Shown here piece by piece: positions 33,363 through 46,600 of a DNA stretch of 64,000 bases (position 1 is its first letter; each line of letters starts with the position of its first letter). The translations under genes were made by a program, and so were the position numbers. A model generated the notes under the pieces. It saw only the letters and a list, made by a program, of their open reading frames with translations, searched no databases and was not told where the DNA came from. Source of the DNA: Myotis daubentonii (Eukaryota; Chordata; Mammalia; Chiroptera; Vespertilionidae); contig NC_081851.1 of NCBI RefSeq assembly GCF_963259705.1, positions 16,094,145 through 16,158,144 on the forward strand. Reading direction: 5' to 3'.

Positions 33363-33823
33363 TCCTCTATAATAAAAGGGTAATATGCAAACTGACCCTA
33401 ACAGTAGAACGAATGGGAATCACTGTTCACTATGACACACACTGACCACCGGGGGGTAGACACTCAATGCAGGATCTGCCCTCTGGTGGTCAGGGCGCTC
33501 CCACATGGGGAGCTCTGCTCAGCCACAAGCCAGGCTGATGGCTACCAGCACAGCGGTGGTGGTGGGAGCCTCTCCCGCCTCCTCAGCAGTGCTAAGGATG
33601 TCCGACTGCAGCTTAGGCCTGCTCTCCGCTGGCAAGTGGAAATCCCCCGAGGGCTGCCGGGCTGCTAGAGGGATGTCTGACTGCCATCTCAGGCCCAATA
33701 CCCCAGAAAGCGGGCCTAAGCCAGCAGGTGGACATCCTCCAAGGGGTCCCAGACTGCAAGAGTGCATAGGCTGGGCTGAGGGACCCCCGCAAGTGCACAA
33801 ACTTTTGTGCACTGGGCCTCTAG
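33363..33823 (+). mobile_element. HeliBat-type Helitron E
   Basis: It starts TCCTCTATAATAAAAGGGTA and ends CTAG at 33820-33823 before T. A clear terminal hairpin, AGTGCACAAA paired with TTTTGTGCACT (33792-33812), lies about 8 bp before CTAG, the standard Helitron terminator. It is non-autonomous and joined directly to Helitron D. Confidence 0.88.
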
Positions 33824-34204
33824 TGTAATAATAATGAGCAGCAACAAAAGCAAAAAACAGGAAAATTTTCACAGCACAATTTCCTGAGATGTTAGCAACG
33901 TGAGGTTTAGCAATAAACTGACACGCACTCACGCATTCTCTCCCTTGTTTGTTGCCTGAGACACGCGTGACTGATCATACAGGGATCAGCATGAAAGGGT
34001 GTGGGTGAAAAGCATATTGTTTGAGATGGAGACGTTTGAGAGCCAACGTTCCACTATAGAAGGATAAATGGATGGATGGACATATCGGATACAGTTTCAT
34101 CACCAATGGATTGTTGGTTAGGGTCAGTACAACCTTAAACTCATATAACATTGAAAGATTTGTATTATTATTTTAATATATATTTTAAATTGCACAGTAA
34201 TAAT

Positions 34205-34422
34205 CTTTTTAAAAATGTTTTTACCGATTTCAGAGAGAGGACGCCGAGGGAGAGAAGGATAGAAATGTCAATGATGAGAGAGAATCATTGATCAGGTGTC
34301 TCCTGTACACCCCTTACAGGGGATCAAGCCCCAACCTGAGCATATGCCCTGACTGGGAATCAAAACATGACCTCCTGATTCATGGGTCGAGGCTCAACCA
34401 CGGAGCCAGGCTGGCCAGGCCA
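34205..34422 (-). mobile_element. Ves SINE
   Basis: A reverse Ves of the 'tgacctcctgattcatgggt' subfamily. The head complement is 'cacggagccaggctggccag'. Confidence 0.88.
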
Positions 34423-35515
34423 CGGTTAAATTCCTGAGGGCAGGGTCCTTGCTGGCATGAACCCTTCGCCTGGCCAACATTGGGGCTGGTTAGTCGGCGC
34501 TGTCTGTGTCTGTGGGTTCAGAAGCTCTGCCTGTGAAGAAGGACTTGGGTACAGAAGTCCTCCCGTGGAGACTGTAGGGTTGACTCGTCCTGAAACATGT
34601 GTGATGGATCCCACACCCAACTCACAGAGGCACTTCCACATACATGGTCCCACACATACGTCCTCAATAAAGTCAGGGAGATTTTTTTAAATAATAGGGG
34701 ATACGTCGTGTCTTCCATCAGTGCACCCCGTGTCTACACCAGCCCACTGCCCAGGGAGCTCCTGCTGGAGGGGCCCTGGGAGGGCTGTGGGGGGTGCGGG
34801 GGGAGGAGTGGTGCAAGTTCCCAAGGAACGTCAGCAAACCTACCATTTGTGCGATTTTATGGTTTCAGAGTATTTTCATAAACAAGGGGATTTCCTCATG
34901 GATATTGTATGGGGAAAGGTTTTGTAAGGATGACTCACAATTCTGAAGCAATAACATAAGAGAGTGACACATTTGAGGACATAAACATTTTTTTTGAAAA
35001 ATTACAGGACAAAACATGCAATGTTGAGCTGAAGGACACAGAGTGTTGGGGGAAGATGAAAAGTTCTGACACTGAATGGGGTGGGGCTGCCCACCTCTGG
35101 GAACACACTACAGACACTGAGCTGTACAGTCTCAATGGGTGAATCCCAGGGGGTGGAATTCTATCTCAATGAAGCCAGGACAGGGAGGAGGAGAAGGTCC
35201 CTCACGGTGCCCCCACACCTGCTCGCGCTCTCCGCAGCTTCTGCCCTGTCCCTCCAGGCCCTGGTGTGTAAGGGCAGATGTCTGGTCGACATGATAAACA
35301 CCTATATGTAGCAAGCTCTCAGGGGAAAGCACACAGAGCCGTTCTGAGGATGAGAGGGGTGGCCTTGGACCCAGACGCAGTCTGGGATCCCAACGACCTC
35401 CCTCCCAAGCTGTGTGGTCTTGGGGACTCACTAAACCTTTCTGAGCCTCCGCTTCCTTCTCTGGAATTTGGGGTCAGTCTGCTTGGGTTATTGCGAAGTT
35501 TTGTTTTGTTCTTAA

Positions 35516-35529
35516 ATGTGTGTGTGTGT

Positions 35530-35571
<42 letters not shown>
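35516..35571. repeat. (TG)n microsatellite
   Basis: About 27 TG dinucleotides with one TA interruption. It adjoins the tail of a reverse Ves SINE. Confidence 0.97.
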
Positions 35572-35573
<2 letters not shown>

Positions 35574-35574
35574 A

Positions 35575-36004
35575 GTTCAGAGAGGAAGGGGGAGGGAGAG
35601 AGATAGAAACATCAATGATGAGCCGAAACCTGTTTGGCTCAGTGGATAGAGCGCCGGCCTGCGGACTGAGAGGTCCCAGGTTCGATTCCAGTCAAGGGCA
35701 TGTAACTTGGTTGCAGGCACATCCCCAGTAGGAGGTGTGCAGGAGGCAGCTGATCGATGTTTCTCTCTCATTGATGTTTCTAACTCTCTATCTCTCTCTC
35801 CCATCCTCTCTGTAAAAAATCAATAAAATATATTTTTAAAAACAGAAACATCGATGATGAGAGACAATCATTGATTGGCTGCTTCCTGCACACCCCCTAC
35901 TGGGGACGGAGTCCACAATCCAGGCATGTGCCCTGATCGGGAATTGAACCATTACCTCCTGTTTTATAGATTGATGCTCAACCCCTGAGCCACACTGGCT
36001 GGGC
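35575..36004 (-). mobile_element. Ves SINE interrupted by another Ves SINE
   Basis: The reverse Ves tail part lies at 35575-35621 and the rest at 35844-36004 ('tgattggctgcttcctgcac' through 'tgagccacactggctgggc'). A younger plus-strand Ves separates the halves. Confidence 0.9.
35622..35843 (+). mobile_element. Ves SINE nested in a Ves SINE
   Basis: A full-length plus-strand copy (GCCGAAACCTGTTTGGCTCA to a 'caataaaatatatttttaaa' tail). It is flanked by the duplicated target agaaacatcaatgatga at 35605-35621 and agaaacatcgatgatga just after the tail, one mismatch in 17. Confidence 0.94.
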
Positions 36005-38314
36005 ATATCACGAGTGTTAAACGAGGAGATGAATGTAACAGCCCAGCCAGCCCCTGGGCCCTGGCGTGAGTCCAGAAGGGTCACTGCTCTGATGTCACTG
36101 CTACTGATGATGACGGGGCCAGGGAGAAAGAAGAGCCAGGGATCCAATTCATTTGTTCAAGTTTTCTCCAAAGTTAGATGGTCTGTCGTCTGAAGCACCT
36201 GTGATTCAGAAACCAGGCGATCTGCAGTGGGATGTGCAGTGGGATGGCCGAGGGAGTCAGTCCCCGGGGCTGTGCCCCAGGGCCCCCGAGCTGGCGCCCG
36301 GAGGCCAGCCGCCTGCACTTTGATGAGTGCATCTGTTTACTTCCTGTAGGTTTCACCTGACACCCCGCACATTCATCAGCCTGAAGAGAGCGGGTGCCAG
36401 TGACCAGCCCTGGTGGAGGAGTGTGAACAGGCTTGGGGTCTGGCCCTCTGTCACACCCTGCCCCTTGGCCGCGTGTCTCACCCCGTTCCACTCCATAGAA
36501 GCGTGTCCACGCCCTGTTCTCTCCAATACTTTCGAATGAGATGCCTATTGTGTGTGGATTTCTCTCAAGAGCTTAAATAGCTTGGTCAAGTCTTAGAATA
36601 AGTTGAGCTTCTTAACTAATGTCTGCTCAAGTTTGCAACCTTCGGCAATGAACTAAACCACAGGCAGCCGGTGGCCTGTTAACATTTCAGTGGAAGAAGC
36701 ACCTAATGAAAGGATGGTGCTCGACCCGCAGGGCCTCCCCGTTCAATGACCGGTTTCACTGGGAACGCTCACGGGTCCCCAGGCCCCACTTGCTGTCACT
36801 CGCCAGCATCCCACAGACCAGCAGCCATGCTTCCTGTCTGTTCCGGCTATGCGTGCTTAAACCACTTGATTTTCTGTCTCTTAGAGGCAGCCATCACCAG
36901 TTTGCTCTTTTCTATTCAGGCATCTCTTCCAAGGAGGGTTGGGAAAGCAGCCAGCGGGGATATTTGAGGGGAAACGATAGACAGTTTGGTGATAGGCAGT
37001 GAGAAATCAGACCATTTAAACACAGGCCCCAGGGACCTGACCCGTGAACTCTGAGTAGCTCTCACATGTGAGCTGGTGGGAAGCGGAGGGAGGAGGACTG
37101 CCCTCCGCACGTGAACACGGCCGTCCTCACTGAATGTGACCTTCCAGCAGGCCCACGCCTGAACTTCAGGACAGAGTGTGGGTTAGTTAACAGTGCATAT
37201 TTAATAGGCCCCTGTCCTCAAAGCATACATGGCAGAGAGAAGGCCCAGCCAAGCCTTGGCCCGCACACATGAACGTGCATTATTTGTGGTCCCAAATGCT
37301 TTTTGAAAACCTGGCGTTCCACATCTCAATGGAACTCATTTCCTCAGAACCAGGCAGCTTTCTGGCGGCGCCCCTGAGTAGGAAGTGCGAGGGCCTCTGT
37401 GCCGGGCTGAGGCACAGGCGGGAAACTCACCCGTGGGATCCAGCCGCCACTGTGTCATCAGGGAGTCCGGCCCCAGGTGGAGGCTGCATAGTGTGTTTCA
37501 GACACAGGCCCAGCCAGGTCTCAGCTGACCGCCAGGCGGGTCAGGCCTGGCCTCCACGCTGCCCAGCAGATGCCCAGGAGGAGAGAGGACCCAGCCTGTT
37601 GCCCCATGCGAACTGCAGATTTATGCGCACGATTATAAAGCACTGAACCTGGGGCAATCTAGTACATCAGCATGAGTACAGGGCGAATACGGAGAAAGTG
37701 TAAGCTGTTTGGGACCAAGTGACCTTCACCGCGTCACGTGGTGCAGACACACAGCTGTGTCAGGGGATGAGCCCCTCTCTGTTCTCCAAGCCATTCTGAG
37801 TGCAGAGCAGAGGAGGGAAGGCGAGAACTCCCTCCTGAGTGTTCTCCCCATGCGGTGAGCGCAGTGGCTGAGGGAACTGGGGCATCACAGCCTCCTTCTG
37901 AAATGCCTCCGCTCCCACGGACACCTCTTCCTCCCCCCTTCATGCAGCCCCCAGCCCCGTGTTATCTCCGTCCTACTCTCTGTACCCCTCTTTCTCTCAC
38001 CTTTTCTATCTACACGTTAGATGCTGACACGCTGGGCTGGCACAGATACCCAGGGCATTGGCCAACGCACCGGGCATTTCTCCCCAGGAAAAGGACTGTG
38101 AACAGGCGAGAGCAGACCTCATGGGAGCAGGCAGGTCCTCCTCAGGGGACTGACTCTCAGGCCCGAGGAAAGGGCTCAGCGAACATGCCAATAATTTGGT
38201 GTGACTTATCAGTGGCCTGTGACTTGTAAGACCAGGCAGCACAGAATCCAAAAATGCACAAATAGAAGCGGCGACCCCACTGCCAAGCCCACTAGATGGT
38301 TCCAAAGTCTAACG
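36005..38314. other. No gene recognised
   Basis: GC-balanced, single-copy-looking DNA between the transposon-rich zone and the first satellite. Short frames occur on both strands, none with domain or splice support. This is the left flank of the 38-47 kb array. Confidence 0.4.
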
Positions 38315-40075
38315 CCATGTGCTGATGGGACAGAGGAGGGAGGGGATAGAGGCTGATGGGACAGTGGAGGGAGGGGACAGAGGCTGAGGGGACAGAGAAG
38401 GGAGGAGACAGAGGCTGACCGGGACATAGAAGGGAGGAGAGAGAGGCTGATAGGACAGTGGAGTGAGGAGACAGAAGCTGGTGGGATAGAGGAGGGAGTG
38501 GACAGAGGCTGAGGGGACAGAGGAGGGAGGGGACAGGGGCTGATGGGACAGAGAAGGGAGGGGACAGAGGCTGATGGGAAAGAGGATGGATGGGACAGAC
38601 GGTGATGGGACAGAGGAGTGAGGAGACAGAGGCTGATGGGACAGAGGAGGGAGGGGAGAGAAGCTGATGGGACAGAGGCTGAAGGGACAGAAGAAGGAGG
38701 TAACAGATGCTGATGCGATAGAGTAGGGAGGAGACAGAGGTGGGAGGGACACAGGAGGGAGGGGACAGAGGCTGATTGGACAGAGGAGCAAGGGGGCAGA
38801 GAAGGGAGGGGACAGGGAATGATGACACAGCGCAGGGAGGGGACAGAGGCTGGTGGGACAGAGGAGGAGGGAGGGGACAGAGGCTGATGGGACAGAGGAG
38901 GAGGGAGGGGACAGAGTATGAGGGGACAGAGGAGGGAGGAGACAGAGGCTGATGGGAAAGACGAGGGAGTGGACAGTGGAGGGAGGGGACAGAGGCTGAT
39001 GGGAAAGAGGGGAAAGGAGACATGCTGATGGGACAGAGGAGGGAGGGGATTGTGGGTGATGGAACAGAAGAGGGAGGGGACATAGGCTGATGGGACAGAG
39101 GAGGGAGTGGAGAGTGGCTGATGGGACAGAGGAGGAAGGGGACAGAGGCTGATGGGTTTGAGGCTGCTGGCACAGAGCAGAGAGGGGACAGAGGCTCATG
39201 GGACAGAGAAAGGTGTGTACAGAGGCTGATGAAACAGAGGCTGATGGGAAAGATGCTGATGGGACAGAGGTGAGAGGGGGCAGAGGCTGATGGGACTGAG
39301 GGTGATTGGACAGAGGAGGGAGGTAACAGAGGCTGATGGATAGAGGAGGTAGGAGAAAGAGGCTGAATGGACAGAGGCTGATGGGACAGAGGAGGGAGGT
39401 GACAGACGCTGAAGGGTCAGCGAAGGGAGGTGACAGAGGCTGATGGGTCAGAGGAGGGAGGGGAAAAGGCTGATGGGACAGAGGAGGGAGGAGACAGAGC
39501 CTGATGGCACAGAGGACGAGGGAGAGTACAGGAGCTAATGGGACAAAGGAGGAGGATGGGATGGAGGCTTATGGGACAGAGAAGGGAGGGGACAATGGCT
39601 GATGGGAAAGAGGAGGTAGATGACTGAGGCTGATGGGACAAAGGAGGGAGGAGACAGAGGCTGAAGGGTCAGAGGAGGGAGGGGACAGAGGCTGATGGGA
39701 CAGAGGAGGGAAAGATAGAGGCTGATGGGATAGATGTTAGAGGGGCAGAGGCTGATGGGACTGAGGCTGATGGGACCGAGGAGTGAGGTCACAGAGGCTG
39801 ATGGGACAGAGGAGGGTGGTAGCAGATGAGAGAGGGGACAGAGGAGGGAGGGGAAAGAGGAGGGAGGGGACAGAGGCTGATGGGACAGAGGAGGGAGGGG
39901 AAAGAAAGGAGGGGAACAGGGGCTGATAAGACAGAGGAGGGAGGGGACAGAGGCTGATGGGGAAGGGGAGGAGGGAGGGAACAGAGGCTGATGGGACAGA
40001 GGAGGGAGAGGTAGAGGCTGATGGGACAGAGTTGAGAGGGGCAGAGGCTGATGGGACAGAGGCGGAAGGAGAGGA
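38315..40075. repeat. Purine-rich minisatellite, block 1
   Basis: Tandem units of about 31 bp made of two related halves, GACAGAGGCTGATGG and GACAGAGGAGGGAGGG, with many length variants. The plus strand is strongly purine-rich and poor in TTA, CTA and TCA, so the minus strand shows long open frames of a Pro/Ser/Leu-rich repeat in all three frames. They are composition artefacts. Landmark variants (for example 'gatgctgatgcgatagagta' near 38705) recur in block 2. Confidence 0.97.
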
Positions 40076-40441
40076 TGTACTGGGCTGCATATCGGGGCGC
40101 GCTGTACTGTCTGTTCCTGGACAGACAGGAAGGTACTGACATCAGGTCAGGCCTTGAGATATGGTCTCATGGTCCCTCCTCAATATACTGTGCTCTCTGT
40201 TCCCGGAAAACATAGATAGGAAGGTGATAATGCTATACTGTGTCGGGAACAAATTGTGTAAACAAGGGCTTGTAACTTTGTAGATTTTGCAAAAAATAGG
40301 CTGTAATGCTTGCAGTCATGGCTGCAGTTTTGCCTTTGCTTCGGCAGGGTGCTGGGACTGCAGACATCTGGCCAGCTTAATAAAGGTTCCTAAATATAAA
40401 TTTTGAGTCTGTGGTCTATCTCGCTGAGTCAACCCCTAACA
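40076..40441 (+). mobile_element. Solo LTR copy 1 inside the satellite
   Basis: A 366-bp LTR: TGTACTGGGCTGCATATCGG ... CAACCCCTAACA, with a polyadenylation signal in 'cttAATAAAggttcctaaat' about 65 bp before the end. No primer-binding site or retroviral gene follows. Satellite resumes directly with GGGGACAGAGGC. It is nearly identical to copies 2 and 3. The retroviral family was not identified. Confidence 0.85.
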
Positions 40442-41777
40442 GGGGACAGAGGCTGATGGGACAGAGGAGGTAGGGGACAGAGGCTGATGGGACAGGGTTG
40501 GAGAGAGGGGAAAGAAGCTGAAGGGACAGAGGAGGAGGGAGGGGACAGAGGCTGATGGGACAGAGGCTGATGGGACAGGGGAGAGAATGGAAAGAGGCTG
40601 ATGGGACTGAGGCCGATGGGACAGAGGAGGGAGGGGACAGAGGCTGAATGGACAGCGGCTGATGGGACAGAGGAGGGACGGGAAAAGGCTGATGGGAAAG
40701 AGGAGGGAGGAGACAGAGGCTGATGGCACAGAGGACTAGGGAGAGTACAGTAGCTGATGGGACACAGGAGGAGGATGGGACGGAGGCTTATGGGACAGAG
40801 GAGAGAGGGGACACAGGTTGATGGGACAGAGGAGGGAGGGGAGAGAAGCTGATGGGACAGAGGCTGAAGGGACAGAAGAAAGAGGTAACAGATGCTGATG
40901 CGATAGAGTAGGGAGGAGACAGAGGTGGGAGGGACACAGGAGGAAGGGGACAGAGGCCGATGGGACAGAGGAGCAAGGGGGCAGAGAAGGGAGGGGACAG
41001 GGAATGATGACACAGCGCAGGGAAGGGACAGAGGATGGTGGGACAGAGGAGGAGGGAGGGGACAGAGGCTGGTGGGACAGAGGAGGAGGGAGGGGACAGA
41101 GGCTGATGGGACAGAGGAGGAGGGAGGGGACAGAGTATGAAGGGACAGAGGAGGGAGGAGACAGAGGCTGATGGGAAAGAGGAAGGAGGGGACAGTGGAG
41201 GGAGGGGACAGAGGCTGATGGGTCAGAGGAGGGAGGGGAAAAGGCTGATGGGACAGAGGAGGGAGGAGACAGAGCCTGATGGCACAGAGGACGAGGGAGA
41301 GTACAGGAGCTAATGGGACACAGGCGGAGGAAGGGGCAGAGGCTGATGGGACAGAGGAGTGAGGTGACAGAGGCTGATGGCACAGAGGATGAGGGAGAGT
41401 ACAGTAGCTGATGGGACAGAGGAGGAGGATGGGATGGAGGCTTATGGGACAGAGAAGGGAGGGGACAATGGCTGATGGGAAAGAGGAGGGAGATTAATGA
41501 GGATTATGGGACAAAGGAGGGAGGAGACAGAGGCTGAAGGGTCAGAGGAGGGAGGGGACAGAGGCTGATGGGTCAGAGGCTGATGAAACAGAGGCAGATG
41601 GGACAGAGGTGAGAGGGGACAGAGGCTGATGGGACTGAGGATTGAGGAAACAGAGGAGGGAGTGGACAGAGGAGGGAGGGGACAGAGGCTGATGGGATAG
41701 AGGAGGGAGAGGATAGAGGCTGATGGGACAGAGTTGAGAGGGGCAGAGGCTGATGGGACAGAGGCGGAAGGAGGGGA
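40442..41777. repeat. Purine-rich minisatellite, block 2
   Basis: The same 31-bp heterodimer as block 1. It shares long landmark stretches with block 1 in the same order (the 'gcgatagagtaggg', 'cacaggaggaag', 'gaatgatgacacagcgcagg' series near 40890-41030 versus 38710-38835), showing it arose by duplication of block 1 sequence. Confidence 0.97.
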
Positions 41778-42144
41778 TGTACTGGGCTGCATATCGGGGC
41801 GCGCTGTACTGTCTGTTCCTGGACAGACAGGAAGGTACTGACATCAGGTCAGGCCTTGAGATATGGTCTCATGGTCCCTCCTCAATATACTGTGCTCTCT
41901 GTTCCCGGAAAACATAGATAGGAAGGTGATAATGCTATACTGTGTTGGGAACAAATTGCGTAAACAAGACCTTGTAACTTTGTAGCGTTTGCAAATAAAT
42001 AGGCTGTAATGCTTGCAGTCATGGCTGCAGTTCTGCCTTTGCTTCGGCAGGGTGCTGGGATTGCAGACATCTGGCCAGCTTAATAAAGGTTCCTAAATAT
42101 AAATTTTGAGTCTGTGGTCTATCTCGCTGAGTCAACCCCTAACA
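41778..42144 (+). mobile_element. Solo LTR copy 2 inside the satellite
   Basis: A 367-bp copy of the same LTR. GGGGA lies immediately left of TG and immediately right of CA, a candidate 5-bp target duplication. Confidence 0.87.
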
Positions 42145-43319
42145 GGGGACAGAGGCTGATGGGACAGAGGAGGTAGGGGACAGAGGCTGATGGGACAGGG
42201 TTGGAGAGCGGGGACAGAAGCTGATGGGACAGAGGAGGACGGAGGGGACAGAGGCTGATGGGACAGAGAAGGGAGGGGACAGAGGCTGATGGGACAGAGG
42301 AGGGAGGGGACAGAGGCTGAATGGACAGACGCTGATGGGACAGAGGAGGGAGAGGGCAGAGGAGGGAGGGGATAGAGGCCTTTGGGACCGAGGAGGGAGG
42401 AGACAGAAGCTGATGGGACAGAGGAGGGAGGAGACAGAGGCTGATGGGATAGAGGAGGAGGTAGGGGATAGAGGCTGATGGGACAGAGGAGGGAGTGAAC
42501 AGAGTATGATGGGACAGAGGAGGAAGTGGACAGAGGCTGATGGGACAGAGGAGGGAGGGGACAGATGCTGATGGGAAAGGGGAGGAGGGAGAGGAAAGAG
42601 GCTGATGGGACAGGGTTGGAGAGAGGGGACAGAAGCTGACTGGACAGAGGAGGAGGGAGGTGACAGAGGCTGATGGGACAGAGGCTGATGGGACAGAGGA
42701 GAGAATGGAAAGAGGATGATGGGACTGAGGCCAATGGGACAGAGGAGGGAGGGGACAGAGGCTGATGGGACAGAGGAGGGAGAGGGCAGAGGAGGGAGGG
42801 GATAGAAGCCTATGGGACCGAGGAGGGAGGAGACAGAAGCTGATGGGACAGAGGAGGGAGGAGACAGAGGCTGATGGGATAGAGGAGGAGGTAGGGGATA
42901 GAGGCTGATGGGACAGAGGAGGGAGTGAACAGAGTATGATGGGACAGAGGAAGGGAGTGTACAGAGGCTGATGGGACAGAGGAGGAAGTGGACAGAGGCT
43001 GATGGGACAGAGGAGGGAGGGGACAGAGGCTGATGGGACAGAGGCTGATGAAACAGAGGCAGATGGGACAGAGGTGAGAGGGGACAGAGGCTGATGGGAC
43101 TGAGGATTGAGGAAACAGAGGAGGGAGAGGACAGAGGAGGGAGGGGACAGAGGTTGATGGGACAGAGGAGGGAATGGATAGAGGCTGATGGGAAGAGGAT
43201 TGAGGAAACAGAGGAGGGAGGGGACAGAGGCTGATGGGACAGAGGAGGGAGAGGATAGAGGCTGATGGGACAGAGTTGAGAGGGGCAGAGGCTGATGGGA
43301 CAGAGGCGGAAGGAGGGGA
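42145..43319. repeat. Purine-rich minisatellite, block 3
   Basis: The same unit. It opens with the same 60-bp register as blocks 2 and 4 ('gaggaggtaggggacagagg', 'gggttggagag'). Internal duplication is seen around 42340-42500 and 42780-42920. A 419-codon minus-strand frame (42139-43398) spans it and the next LTR and is not a gene. Confidence 0.96.
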
Positions 43320-43686
43320 TGTACTGGGCTGCATATCGGGGCGCGCTGTACTGTCTGTTCCTGGACAGACAGGAAGGTACTGACATCAGGTCAGGCATTG
43401 AGATATGGTCTCATGGTCCCTCCTCAATATACTGTGCTCTCTGTTCCCGGAAAACATAGATAGGAAGGTGATAATGCTATACTGTGTCGGGAACAAATTG
43501 CGTAAACAAGGCCTTGTAACTTTGTAGCTTTTGCAAATAAATAGGCTGTAATGCTTGCAGTCATGGCTGCAGTTCTGCCTTTGCTTCGGCAGGGTGCTGG
43601 GACTGCAGACATCTGGCCAGCTTAATAAAGGTTCCTAAATATAAATTTTGAGTCTGTGGTCTATCTCGCTGAGTCAACCCATAACA
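43320..43686 (+). mobile_element. Solo LTR copy 3 inside the satellite
   Basis: A 367-bp copy with the same left flank (ggcggaaggagggga) and right flank (GGGGACAGAGG) as copy 2. Confidence 0.87.
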
Positions 43687-46600
43687 GGGGACAGAGGCTG
43701 ATGGGACAGAGGAGGTAGGGGACAGAGGCTGATGGGACAGGGTTGGAGAGCGGGGATAGAAGCTGATGGGACAGAGGAGGACGGAGGGGACAGAGGCTGA
43801 TGGGACAGAGAAGGGAGTGGACAGAGGCTGATGGGACAGAGGCTGATGGGATAGATGAGAGAATGGAAAGAGGATGATGGGACTGAGGCCAATGGGACAG
43901 AGGAGGGAGGGGACAGAGGCTGAATGGACAGAGGCTGATGGGACAGAGGAGGGAGAGGACAGACGAGAGAGGGGATAGAGGCCTATGGGACGAGGAGGGA
44001 GGAGACAGAGGCTGATGGGATAGAGGAGGAGGTAGGGGATATAGGCTGATGGGACAGAGGAGGGAGTGAACAGAGGCTGATGGGACAGAGGAGGGACTGG
44101 ACAGAGGCTGATGGGACAGAGGAGGAAGAAGGGGATAGAGGCTGATGGAACATAGGATGAGGGAGGGACAGAGGACGAAGAGACAGAGGATGGAGGGGAC
44201 AGTGGCTGATGGGATAGGATGAAGGAGGGAAAGAGGATGTAGAGACAGAGGATCATGGGGACAGTGGCTGATGGGACAGAAAAGGGAGGGTACAGAGGCT
44301 GATGGGACAGAGGAGGGAGTAGACAGAGGCTGAAGGGACAGAGGAGGGAGATGTCAGAGGCTGAAGAGACTGAGGAGGGAGTGGACAGAGGCTGATGAAA
44401 CAGGCTGATGGGACAGAGCAGGGAGGGTTTTGAGGCTGAGGAGACAGAGGCTGATGGAACAGGGAGGGAAGAGGACGGGGGAGGGAGGGGTTTGAGGCTG
44501 AGGGGACAGAGGCTGATGGGACAGAGGAGGAGGTAGGGGACAGAGGCTGATGGGAAAGCGGAGGTGGGGTATGGAGGCTGAATAGACAGAGGAGGGAGGG
44601 GTAGAGGCTGATGGGACAAAGAAGGGAGGGGACAGAAGCTGATGGGAGTGAGGAGGGAGGGCTTTGAGGCTGACTGGACAGAGGCTGAAGAGACAGAGGT
44701 GGGAGGAGACATAGGCTGATGAGACTGAGATGGAAGGAGGGGACAGAGGCTGACGGGACAGAGGAGGGAGGGACAGAGGCTGATGGGACAGAAGTGGAGA
44801 GAGGGAACACAAGCTGATGGGAAAGAGGAGGAGGGAGAGGACAGAGGCTGATCAGACAGAGGAGGCAGGGGGCAGAGGCTGATAGGACAGAGGAGGAGGG
44901 AGGGACAGAGGTTGATGGGACAAAGAAGGGAGGGGACAGAAGCTGATGGGACTGAGGCTGATGGCACAGAAAAGAGGGGGGAAAGAGGCTGATGGGACAG
45001 AGGAGGGAGGAGACAGAGACTGAAGGGACAGAGGAGAAAGGGGACAGAGGCTGATGGGACAAAGGAGGGAGGAGACAGAGGCTGAAGGGTCAGAGGAGGG
45101 AGGGGACAGAGGCTGATGGGACAGAGGTGAGAGGGGACAGATGTTAATGGTACAGGGAAGGGTGATAACAGAGGCTGATGGGACAGAGGATTGAGGAAAC
45201 AGAGGAGGGAGTGGACAGAGGAGGGAGGGGACAGAGGCTGATGGGACAGAGGCGGATGAAACAGAGGCAGATGGGACAGAGGTGAGAGGGGACAGAGGCT
45301 GATGGGACAGAGAAGGGTGGTAACAGAGGCTGATGGGACAGAGGATTGAGGAAACAGAGGAGGGAGTGGACAGAGGAGGGAGGGGACAGAGGCTGATGGG
45401 ACCCAGGAGGGAATGGATAGAGGCTGATGGTTTAGATGTTAGAGGGGCAGAGGCTGATGGGACTGAGGCTGATGGGACCGAGGAGCGAGGTCACAGAGGC
45501 TGATGGGACAGAGGAGGGTGGTAGCAGAGGAGAGATGGGACAGAGGAGGGAGGGGAAAGAGGAGGGAGGGGACAGAGGCTGACGGAACAGAGGAAGAGGT
45601 AGGGGACAAAGGCTGATGGGAAAGCAGAGGTGGGGTATGGAGGCTGAATGGACAGAGGAGGGAGGGGTAGAGGCTGATGACACAGAGTCTGATGGGACAG
45701 AGGAGGGAGGGCTTTGAGGCTGAGTGGACAGAGGCTGAAGAGACAGAGGAGGGAGGAGACATAGGCTGATGGGACTGAGATGGAAGGAGGGGACAGAGGC
45801 TGACGGGACAGAGGAGGGAGGGACAGAGACTGATGGGACAGAAGTGGATAGAGGGAACACAAGCTGATGGGAAAGAGGAGGAGGGAGGGGACAGAGGCTG
45901 ATCAGACAGAGGAGGCAGGGGGCAGAGGCTGATAGGACAGAGGAGGAGGTAGGGGACAGAGGCTGATGGGACAGAGGAGGAGGGAGGGACAGAAGTTGAT
46001 GGGAGAAAGAAGGGAGGGGACAGAAGCTGATGGGACTGAGGCTGATGGCACAGAAAAGAGAGGGGAAAGAGGCTGATGGGACAGAGGCTGGTGGGACAGA
46101 GGAGGGAGGAGATAGAGGCTGATGGGACAGAGGAGGGAGGAGAAAGAGGCTGAAGGGACAGAGGAGGAAGGGGACAGAGGTTGATTGGACAGTGTAGCGG
46201 TGGGTTCAGAGGCTGATGGGACAAAGGAGTGAGGAGACAGAAGCTGAAGGGTCAGAGGAGGGAGGGGACAGAGGCTGATGGGACAGAGGCGGATGAAACA
46301 GAGGCAGATGGGACAGAGGTGAGAGGGGACAGAGGCTGATGGGACAGAGAAGCGTGGTAACAGAGGCTGATGAGACAGAGGATTGAGGAAACAAAGGAGG
46401 GAGTGGACAGAGGAGGGAGGGGCAGAGGCTGATGGGACACAGGAGGGAATGGATAGAGACTGATGGGATAGATGTTAGAGGGGCAGAGGCTGATGGGACT
46501 GAGGCTGATGGGACCGAGGAGCGAGGTCACAGAGGCTGATGGGACAGAGGAGGGTGGTAGCAGAGGAGAGAGGGGACAGAGGAGGGAGGGGAAAGAGGAG

